DNA of 10,603 nt from Thermoplasmatota archaeon (lineage in GTDB: Archaea > Thermoplasmatota > Thermoplasmata > Thermoplasmatales > Thermoplasmataceae): positions 1 to 10,603 of the forward strand of contig JAMCUD010000017.1 in NCBI GenBank assembly GCA_023379355.1, read 5' to 3'. The translations under genes were made by a program, and so were the position numbers. Below, one piece after another: positions 6,161 through 10,603 of the stretch (position 1 is its first letter; the number at the start of each line of letters is the position of its first letter). The notes beneath the pieces are model-generated. The model did no database searches. It saw only the letters and a list, made by a program, of their open reading frames with translations, and was not told the DNA's origin.

Positions 6161-7593
6161 ACACAGCATGCCATCTTGGACAGGTCCCTGATGAAGGATT
6201 GTGCAGCCAGCTTGATTCCCTCAGACAATGATGGGAATATGTGGCTTGTGGATATTATATCGTCAATTTTGTAGCCGTTCCTAACTGCATATGCACCTTC
6301 TGTTATGATATCAGTCGCATTAGGGGCCAGGATGTGCATTCCCACTATCTTATTGTTATTGGGGTCAACTGTTATCTTGATCAATCCATTGGTTTCCCCC
6401 ATTATGTCTGCCTTGGTGAGATTCTTTAGTGAGAATACCCTGCAGGAGCATGATCCGCTCTTGCTTGAGAATTCGTTTTCGGTCATTCCGACAGCCGCAA
6501 CCTGGGGACTGGTGAAGACAGCCCATGTTGATGACCCGTATTCAATCTCAAGATCATTTCCAAACATATTGCTAACTGCCACAACTCCTTCCCTGGCAGC
6601 AAGCGTCTCTAGGAACATTTTTTTGGAAACACAGTCTCCTGCTGCATATACCCCGCTGGCAGAGGTCATCATCTTTCCGGACGTAATTATGAGTCCACCT
6701 GAATCCGTGTTCACTCCTGCAACTTCCAGATTGAGATCCTTGGTGTTGGGTGTCCTTCCGGTGGCGACGATAATTTCCTGAACCTCAATTTCTTGCTTTC
6801 CGCTGTGTGTTATGGCCTCCAATACCTTCTGTTTTCCCTTGGCTTTTACCGAACTCACCCTTGCCCTCAATAAGAATGTCATGCCCTCTTCTTCCAGATG
6901 TTTCTTCAGTGCAGATCCTATTTCCGGTTCAGTCTGGGGAAGAAGCGAATCCAGTGCCTCGATAACAGTAACCCTGGACCCAAAATGCAGGAGTGCCTGC
7001 CCCAGTTCAAGGCCAATGGCTCCCCCGCCTATTATGGCAACTGAATCCGGCAATTCGTTAAGACTCCATATTGTGTCGCTTGTCAGGAAGCCGGTCTCCT
7101 TAAGGCCATCTATGTTTGGAACAGTGGGATGCGAACCTGTTGCAATCAGGATGTTGGATCCTGAAACAACTGCAATATCATTTCCATTTTTATCGTAGAC
7201 ACCAACAGTCTTTCTGCCCATAAACTTGCCAAGTCCTTCGAATAGTTTCACGTTGCCGTAGTTCTCCATAACCTGAACGTACTTTGAATCTCTGGCATTC
7301 GCAACATAAGACCTGAGACCATTCATTACCCGAGAAAAATCAAATTTCACCATTGTTGCCTCGATGCCCGGCATTTTAGGATGCCCCGGACGGAAAACGG
7401 AATGGGAAGCCTCTAACAGATACTTGGAGGGGACGCATCCAACGTTGACACAAGTGCCTCCAAGTGGGCCGGTGCCGATCATTGCTATGGTCATTTCACC
7501 GCTACTGAGTTCAGAAGCCTTTATGGCCGCAGAAAATGCGGCGGCTCCTCTTCCGAGTATTACGAGATCAAATTTTTCAACATTTGCAGCCAA
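6154..7593 (-). CDS. merA: Mercuric reductase MerA
   Basis: 479-residue flavoprotein disulfide reductase that reduces Hg(II) to Hg(0) with NADPH in the cytoplasm. Visible features in order: FAD-binding LGRGAAAFSAA (13-23); redox-active GGTCVNVGCVPSK with Cys48 and Cys53; NAD(P)-binding IIGGGAIGLELGQAL; ATGRTPNT; the second FAD motif GVYAAGDC; the dimer-interface HIFPSLSEGIKLAAQSF; and a C-terminal vicinal pair ACCVE with Cys476 and Cys477, the feature that separates MerA from dihydrolipoamide dehydrogenases. The N-terminal HMA domain found in many bacterial MerAs is absent; a separate HMA gene lies just upstream. A His is present at 451, and the tyrosine known as Tyr605 in Tn501 MerA seems replaced by Phe453 in my hand alignment. 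The start codon is TTG, supported by a GGTGA site. The operon runs HMA gene, merA, DUF302 gene. Confidence 0.93.
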   Translation of the reverse strand: MAANVEKFDLVILGRGAAAFSAAIKASELSSGEMTIAMIGTGPLGGTCVNVGCVPSKYLLEASHSVFRPGHPKMPGIEATMVKFDFSRVMNGLRSYVANARDSKYVQVMENYGNVKLFEGLGKFMGRKTVGVYDKNGNDIAVVSGSNILIATGSHPTVPNIDGLKETGFLTSDTIWSLNELPDSVAIIGGGAIGLELGQALLHFGSRVTVIEALDSLLPQTEPEIGSALKKHLEEEGMTFLLRARVSSVKAKGKQKVLEAITHSGKQEIEVQEIIVATGRTPNTKDLNLEVAGVNTDSGGLIITSGKMMTSASGVYAAGDCVSKKMFLETLAAREGVVAVSNMFGNDLEIEYGSSTWAVFTSPQVAAVGMTENEFSSKSGSCSCRVFSLKNLTKADIMGETNGLIKITVDPNNNKIVGMHILAPNATDIITEGAYAVRNGYKIDDIISTSHIFPSLSEGIKLAAQSFIRDLSKMACCVE

Positions 7594-7599
7594 GTCTGT

Positions 7600-7604
7600 T
7601 CACC
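7600..7604 (-). promoter_or_regulatory. Ribosome binding site of merA
   Basis: GGTGA on the minus strand lies six bases before the TTG at 7593, in the 13-base gap after the HMA gene. It supports the non-ATG start of merA; no in-frame ATG lies close by. Confidence 0.6.
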
Positions 7605-7606
7605 AC

Positions 7607-7840
7607 TTATTGTTCGTCAATGATTGCACTATAGTGCGATGGCTTTGCGAAAACCTTGTTTTTAAGAAGATCTTCGCGCCTTAGTTTTTCCGGATCAAAC
7701 GTAACCTCGCCCGATCTCTCCTTCAGGGATACCTTAACCTCAAGCACGCCATCCTGACCCCTAAGTGCATCGCTCACTGTGGCAGCACAGTCGTCGCAGG
7801 TCATTCCATAGATTCGAAGTTTTACTTTTTCTTTTTCCAT
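7607..7840 (-). CDS. HMA-domain heavy-metal binding protein (MerP/CopZ-like, cytoplasmic)
   Basis: 77 residues with one ferredoxin-like heavy-metal-associated domain. The metal site is GMTCDDC with Cys15 and Cys18, followed by AATVSDALRGQDGVLEVKVS and SGEVTFDPEKL. There is no signal peptide, so unlike bacterial MerP it should stay in the cytoplasm. A short tail (KPSHYSAIIDEQ) follows the domain. It is the first gene of the operon, 13 bases before merA, and probably does the job of the N-terminal HMA domain fused to many bacterial MerAs: binding Hg(II) and passing it to the reductase. A copper chaperone is the alternative, but the merA linkage makes mercury the better guess. A TATA-like box at leaderless distance supports the start at 7840. 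Confidence 0.9.
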   Translation of the reverse strand: MEKEKVKLRIYGMTCDDCAATVSDALRGQDGVLEVKVSLKERSGEVTFDPEKLRREDLLKNKVFAKPSHYSAIIDEQ

Positions 7841-7859
7841 AATTCAGTTAGGATACTCC

Positions 7860-7868
7860 ATTATTAAT
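7860..7868 (-). promoter_or_regulatory. TATA-like box of the mer operon
   Basis: ATTAATAAT on the minus strand lies 20-28 bases upstream of the HMA gene ATG at 7840, fitting a leaderless transcript. An inverted repeat sits six bases upstream, at 7875-7894. Confidence 0.5.
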
Positions 7869-7874
7869 ACAGAA

Positions 7875-7894
7875 AAGTAAACATTTTTTTACTT
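7875..7894. promoter_or_regulatory. Perfect inverted repeat, candidate operator of the mer/hxlR intergenic region
   Basis: AAGTAAA (7875-7881), six bases CATTTT, then TTTACTT (7888-7894): two 7-base arms that are exact reverse complements. A further CTTACT half-site follows at 7899-7904. The repeat lies directly upstream of the mer operon TATA-like box and 35 bases before the regulator's ATG, overlapping a T-rich stretch that could act as the regulator's own TATA element. Size and symmetry fit a dimeric winged-helix protein such as HxlR. The regulator probably binds here to control both directions; repression versus activation cannot be told. Confidence 0.55.
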
Positions 7895-7928
7895 GCACTT
7901 ACTAAAATGGACATATGGTGCTGAATAA

Positions 7929-8315
7929 ATGCCATTAAACGAAGATGCCAGACTTCATAATAAGATCAGGGCATGTATGATAGAGGATTCCGGCAGAACA
8001 GTATGTATCGATCCTTCTCTGCCACTTCTGAGCCTTATCGGGAAGAAGTATACGATGATGATACTCGGGGTAATAGGAAATAAGGGCAACAGAAAAAATT
8101 TCAACGAGATAATAAGGGACATTCCATTTTCAAGCACTACCATAATTTCAAAGAGGCTACGGGAACTTCAGGATTTTCACATCATAGATAGGAACGAGGA
8201 TATGGAAGGCATATACTATTCCCTTACAAATTTTGGTTGGAAACTCAGAGAAAGCTTGTTGCCTTTCCTCAAGGTAGTGGAAGGTTCGCTCCGGGAAAGT
8301 GAAAATCCACCCTGA
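7929..8315 (+). CDS. HxlR-family winged helix regulator, probably of the mer operon
   Basis: 128 residues. The HxlR-type winged helix-turn-helix spans about residues 30-115: LPLLSLIGKKYTMMILGVIG, then NFNEIIRDIPFSSTTIISKRL with the recognition helix at SSTTIISKRLREL, then the wing GIYYSLTNFGWKL. HxlR proteins bind DNA as dimers and several sense electrophiles or redox state through an N-terminal cysteine. Here Cys26 sits at the conserved position just before the first helix, with a second Cys16 ten residues earlier, so a thiol sensor of Hg(II) is plausible but unproven. It differs from the ArsR-type and MerR-type regulators described for other mer operons. It is divergent from the HMA-merA-DUF302 operon with a palindrome between them. 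A GGTG (7917-7920) eight bases before the ATG may be the ribosome site. Confidence 0.88.
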   Translation: MPLNEDARLHNKIRACMIEDSGRTVCIDPSLPLLSLIGKKYTMMILGVIGNKGNRKNFNEIIRDIPFSSTTIISKRLRELQDFHIIDRNEDMEGIYYSLTNFGWKLRESLLPFLKVVEGSLRESENPP

Positions 8316-8831
8316 ATATATTGCCAAAAATGTTACCGTATGCAAGCACATAGAAACATTTCATTAGGAATTTCTGTACTAACAGATCTGAAGGTAACCC
8401 GAGAGAATGTGTATTACATTCTTAAATTGAAATCTGTGATCTGGCAGTCCCATAATATTGCAAGGGACCCATAGCATGCCGAACTTTTATGCAGGATATG
8501 CGATCATCAGGTAGAGGGATCTACGTTTTCCTATTTCACTGTCCAGTTAGGCATCATAGTGTTCGTTCTAATTTCAAGAAGCTGGACCTGAGTGAAAAGT
8601 ATTTTCCTAAGGCATTCTGGAATATAGGTATGAAATGTTTCTATGTGGGACTGGCAAAGAGTGGAAGCACCGGACATACGTGGGAAGTCAAAAATGTTCA
8701 TCGAGCTCCTATTTATACAAATTATGTAAAATGATGAAGTTGGAGTTTAAGTGAGTGCCAAGGCCTATCAATTGTAGTTTAATTCTTTTGATTTCTTAGA
8801 GAAACGGGGAATTTTTAATATGGAATATAAA
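8316..8831. other. Stretch without a convincing gene
   Basis: Between the HxlR gene and the convergent membrane protein gene. A plus-strand frame of 81 codons (8489-8734) is open, but it lacks a ribosome site, matches no family I know and reads like non-coding sequence (FHCPVRHHSVRSNFKKL). It could be a remnant. Two inverted repeats occur at 8404-8422 and 8447-8468, flanked by a further complementary pair (ACAGAT 8382-8387 and ATCTGT 8432-8437), so a structured transcript is possible. I see no tRNA, no T-loop consensus and no C/D box pair. Confidence 0.4.
8404..8422. repeat. Hairpin-forming inverted repeat
   Basis: AGAATGT (8404-8410), loop GTATT, ACATTCT (8416-8422): a perfect 7-base stem about 90 bases downstream of the HxlR stop. 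No long T tract follows. It could be an operator-like palindrome or part of a folded RNA; the distance makes a simple terminator for hxlR less likely. Confidence 0.35.
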
Positions 8832-9464
8832 TCATAACATTACAGCTATTATAAAAAGGAAAAATCCCAAAAGCGTTATGACCGGGTAACTAAATTTAGA
8901 AAGTGCGAACGGGTTTTTCTTTGTAAAGGCTATGAAGGTATTCATATTCGCCGCATGGAACAATGCGCCAAGTAGTAGGAAATCCAATACCAAGGCTGGT
9001 TTCACAAAGATGACTGTAATCACGGCATAAAAGGAATATTCCAGAACAAAGGCTTTCCAGCCATAATTCCAGAGACCGAAACCGATTTTTTTATCATATT
9101 TTGAGAATCCCAGTAATGGCAAATCCCTATTATGTACCGTTATGTCTAGGAACCAGTGGGTTGCTGATGATAGTGTGAATACCAGGATGACAGCAGGGTC
9201 TTTCAGTATAAAATATAGGACCACCCCCACAGCAAAAGCAAATATTGATGTAAGTACCAACGAATGTGAATATGGGTAGTACGTAAATTCTATATTTTTC
9301 TGAAGTGGAGATTCGCTATCAAAATGCGCTTTTTCAATCCCTAATGTAATAAGGACCGGCCATAACAAGTCAGGGAAACTTACACCGAGCAGAGGAACCC
9401 ATAATGGCACTTCTGGAAAAAAATAGTGCAAGATAAATGCAATTGCAAAATGACCAATGAACAT
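8832..9464 (-). CDS. Multi-pass membrane protein of the YdjM/DUF457 metal-dependent hydrolase-like group
   Basis: 210 residues, mostly hydrophobic, with about five or six predicted helices (near 1-16, 20-43, 68-87, 90-107, 136-175 and 190-210). The family signature is a scatter of polar residues inside the membrane part: GHFAIAF with His5, GVSFPDLLWP with Asp32, YSHSL with His67, and SATHWFLD with His103 and Asp107, followed by His111. This matches the YdjM/DUF457 family of membrane proteins described as metal-dependent hydrolase-like; substrates are unknown. A GGTGA three bases before the ATG overlaps the stop of the upstream 95-residue gene, so translation is coupled. Codons are richer in A and T than in the left half of the window. 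Assignment is by motif recall, so moderate certainty. Confidence 0.75.
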   Translation of the reverse strand: MFIGHFAIAFILHYFFPEVPLWVPLLGVSFPDLLWPVLITLGIEKAHFDSESPLQKNIEFTYYPYSHSLVLTSIFAFAVGVVLYFILKDPAVILVFTLSSATHWFLDITVHNRDLPLLGFSKYDKKIGFGLWNYGWKAFVLEYSFYAVITVIFVKPALVLDFLLLGALFHAANMNTFIAFTKKNPFALSKFSYPVITLLGFFLFIIAVML

Positions 9465-9467
9465 TAT

Positions 9468-9472
9468 TCACC
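9468..9472 (-). promoter_or_regulatory. Ribosome binding site of the membrane protein gene
   Basis: GGTGA on the minus strand, containing the TGA stop of the upstream 95-residue gene and ending three bases before the ATG at 9464. The spacing is short, but the overlap is typical of coupled genes. Confidence 0.4.
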
Positions 9473-9755
9473 GACCCCACTTGCGACAACCCATCTTAAA
9501 ATTTTCTTCATATCCGATTTTAGCGATCGCTATACTAGTAAAATCAGAGATAACATGTTGTTGAGCGTCAGATGTTTTATTTTTTTGGGAAATATGCATT
9601 GAAGCTCCAGCTGCAGTCCTGCCCCCTAAGAAAAATGAGTCCTTAGAGCTTTCTGTGTAAATGGCCGTAGCGGTCATGTTTTCTTTAATAATGGCAACAT
9701 CTGTCCGAAGCTGGTAAGCGTTAGGGTTGATCATAAATAGTGACTGACCATTCAT
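9468..9755 (-). CDS. Unrecognised 95-residue protein, coupled to the membrane protein gene
   Basis: 95 residues, no family recognised. The sequence is polar with repeated Thr, Ala and Ser stretches, for example MNGQSLFMINPNAYQLRTDV, ENMTATAIYTESSKDSFFLG, RTAAGASMHISQKNKTSDAQ and DFTSIAIAKIGYEENF. It has no membrane helix, no signal peptide and one cysteine near the end (MGCRKWGR). Its stop codon is part of the ribosome site of the following gene, with three bases between stop and start, and a TATA-like box lies at leaderless distance upstream. These two facts are the reason for accepting it. It is divergent from the TetR gene, so the pair is a likely TetR target. Confidence 0.5.
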   Translation of the reverse strand: MNGQSLFMINPNAYQLRTDVAIIKENMTATAIYTESSKDSFFLGGRTAAGASMHISQKNKTSDAQQHVISDFTSIAIAKIGYEENFKMGCRKWGR

Positions 9756-9775
9756 ATTTGTAAATAAACGGTTAG

Positions 9776-9783
9776 TATTAAAA
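9776..9783 (-). promoter_or_regulatory. TATA-like box of the 95-residue gene
   Basis: TTTTAATA on the minus strand lies 21-28 bases upstream of the ATG at 9755. It supports that start and a two-gene transcript reading into the membrane protein gene. Confidence 0.4.
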
Positions 9784-9800
9784 CTTAATGTCGTTAAACA

Positions 9801-9808
9801 TTTAAATA
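9801..9808 (+). promoter_or_regulatory. TATA-like box of the TetR gene
   Basis: TTTAAATA lies 20-27 bases upstream of the ATG at 9828, at leaderless distance, with no ribosome site. The 72-base divergent spacer 9756-9827 is very A+T-rich and contains imperfect TTA/TAA symmetry but no palindrome that I trust. Confidence 0.5.
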
Positions 9809-9827
9809 ATCAATCAATTCATTATCC

Positions 9828-10430
9828 ATGTCCAGGGTTGTTAAGGGTTACAAAGATCAAGCTAAGGAAGCAATTTTAGAATCAGCATCGCAGATGATTT
9901 ACTCCTCAGGTTTTAAGGATGTCGGAATGGAAGAAATAGCGAGAAATGTGGGTGTAACAAAGGGTACACTTTATCTTTATTTTAAGAATAAAGAAGATCT
10001 TTTAACTGAGGCTTGCAATCATAATATGTCTATTCTTGAAAATACAATAAATAATGCACTGTCCGGGAATCTGATGGACGGTGTCAGAGAGTTTATTTAT
10101 CAGGAGTTGGGATTGCCTAATTATATCAAATTCTATTGGATCTTTGCTTTATCAGAAGCAAACAAAAATCAAAAGATTAGGGATATACTCATTAATAGTT
10201 ATAGAAATTATGTCAGCATTGTAACCAGCTTTATTGAAAGACTTCAAATTAACGGGATCGTGCCAAATACTATTGACTCAGAAAAGATGGCAAGAAGGAT
10301 TATCGCTTTTCATAATGGCATAATACTTAGTGTAATGCTAGGAGAGGAAGAAAAAGACGCCATCTCTCACTTCCTTGAGGGCATCTCTAAGTTCTTATCT
10401 GTCAACGAGAACGAAACCAAGACCAGCTAA
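9828..10430 (+). CDS. TetR/AcrR-family transcriptional regulator
   Basis: 200 residues, the normal length for the family. The N-terminal DNA-binding domain is clear: AKEAILESASQMIYSSGF (12-29), then the helix-turn-helix VGMEEIARNVGVTKGTLYLYF (about 32-52), closing with KNKEDLL. The C-terminal part (about 65-190) is helical and variable, with segments FIYQELGLPNYIKFYWIFAL and IIAFHNGIILSVMLGEEEKD, and would hold the ligand pocket and dimer interface. TetR proteins usually repress adjacent genes and release DNA on ligand binding. The divergent 95-residue gene and membrane protein gene are the obvious targets. The ligand is unknown. Codon use is A+T-rich like its neighbours to the left (8832-9755) and unlike the mer and glucoamylase genes. 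Confidence 0.92.
   Translation: MSRVVKGYKDQAKEAILESASQMIYSSGFKDVGMEEIARNVGVTKGTLYLYFKNKEDLLTEACNHNMSILENTINNALSGNLMDGVREFIYQELGLPNYIKFYWIFALSEANKNQKIRDILINSYRNYVSIVTSFIERLQINGIVPNTIDSEKMARRIIAFHNGIILSVMLGEEEKDAISHFLEGISKFLSVNENETKTS
10320..10340 (+). repeat. 21-base arm of an inverted repeat, inside the TetR gene
   Basis: This stretch encodes Ile165-Leu171 (IILSVML) of the TetR protein. It is the exact reverse complement of 10583-10603, the last 21 bases of the window; identity stops at 10341. Confidence 0.85.
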
Positions 10431-10603
10431 GTGAGAAAAGATTAGGGGGGCCTATGGCTATGAAGAAATACGTATTTGCTATGGTATTTATCTTTTGACC
10501 TTTTTTAGAGATTCTTCAATCAATCTCCTCCAGTGCCACCTGGAAGTGTCCCTCTAGAGATAATAGGAATGGCCTGCTTTCTTAGCATTACACTAAGTAT
10601 TAT
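10431..10603. other. Window end: no intact gene visible
   Basis: A G-rich run (10445-10450) precedes an ATG at 10454 opening MAMKKYVFAMVFIF, which looks like the start of a membrane or exported protein but stops at TGA 10496-10498. Further on the +1 frame is open from 10509 to the edge (NQSPPVPPGSVPLEIIGMAC), but a TAG at 10506 separates the two, so a single shift does not join them. On the minus strand a 27-codon open frame from the edge to TGA (10520-10522) begins IILSVML. Either a broken gene or non-coding sequence. Confidence 0.35.
10583..10603 (-). repeat. 21-base arm of an inverted repeat at the window end
   Basis: Exact reverse complement of 10320-10340. The match runs to the last base given, so its true length is unknown; it may extend beyond the window. 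The base just inside (10582) does not match. Confidence 0.85.

Noticed and set aside
6305..7198. Two long plus-strand frames (6305-6781, 6812-7198) opposite merA
   Set aside because: Both lie entirely within the clear MerA coding sequence on the other strand and show no family features; they are by-products of its codon use.
8489..8734. 81-codon plus-strand frame as a real gene
   Set aside because: No promoter at a convincing distance, no ribosome site, no recognisable family and poor coding character; it may be a remnant.
8731..8737. ATGATGA resembling the C box of a C/D box RNA
   Set aside because: No CTGA-type D box at a suitable distance and no terminal stem; it coincides with a stop codon of an open frame.
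1..10603. CRISPR array, rRNA, tRNA, insertion sequence or transposase
   Set aside because: I looked for regularly spaced repeats, tRNA T-loop consensus sequences and transposase motifs and saw none. A tRNA or structure-based search would settle it.

Overview
The window looks like a piece of an archaeal chromosome, most probably from a Thermoplasmata-type acidophile (Thermoplasma, Ferroplasma or Cuniculiplasma relatives). This placement is an inference. Six reading frames start about 20-31 bases after an AT-rich TATA-like box with no leader, as expected for leaderless archaeal transcripts. Genes inside operons instead carry GGTGA or GGAG-type ribosome sites. The gene content also fits: a cytoplasmic GH15 glucoamylase, a small separate HMA metal-binding protein and a mercuric reductase with a terminal Cys-Cys pair.

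Layout, left to right. Bases 3-98 hold the end of an unidentified upstream gene. Bases 115-2040 (+) encode a GH15 glucoamylase-type enzyme. Bases 2093-2263 (+) encode a 56-residue single-helix membrane protein, followed after 35 bases by a VOC/glyoxalase-fold protein (2299-2700, +). Converging on it and overlapping its stop is a DUF2075-type ATPase with an N-terminal PD-(D/E)xK nuclease-like domain (2695-4467, -). Diverging from that gene is a DUF1801 protein (4545-5045, +). Bases 5046-5770 hold no intact recognisable gene, but contain what looks like a decayed reading frame.

The clearest functional unit is a mercury-resistance cassette at 5771-8315. The minus-strand operon runs HMA metal-binding protein, then mercuric reductase MerA, then a DUF302 protein, with 13- and 5-base gaps and ribosome sites overlapping or abutting the upstream stops. 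An HxlR-family regulator is transcribed divergently (7929-8315, +). The shared intergenic region contains a perfect AAGTAAA-N6-TTTACTT inverted repeat, the obvious operator candidate. A plausible model is that the HMA protein passes Hg(II) to MerA, which reduces it with NADPH, while the HxlR protein senses metal or thiol stress, perhaps through Cys16 and Cys26. The role of DUF302 is not known.

Bases 8316-8831 hold no convincing gene. The right end is visibly richer in A+T. It carries a 95-residue protein of unknown function coupled to a multi-pass YdjM/DUF457-like membrane protein (9755 down to 8832, -), and a divergent TetR-family regulator (9828-10430, +), which probably controls them. The last 21 bases of the window are an exact inverted copy of a stretch inside the TetR gene. 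This could be the edge of an inverted duplication or an assembly artefact.
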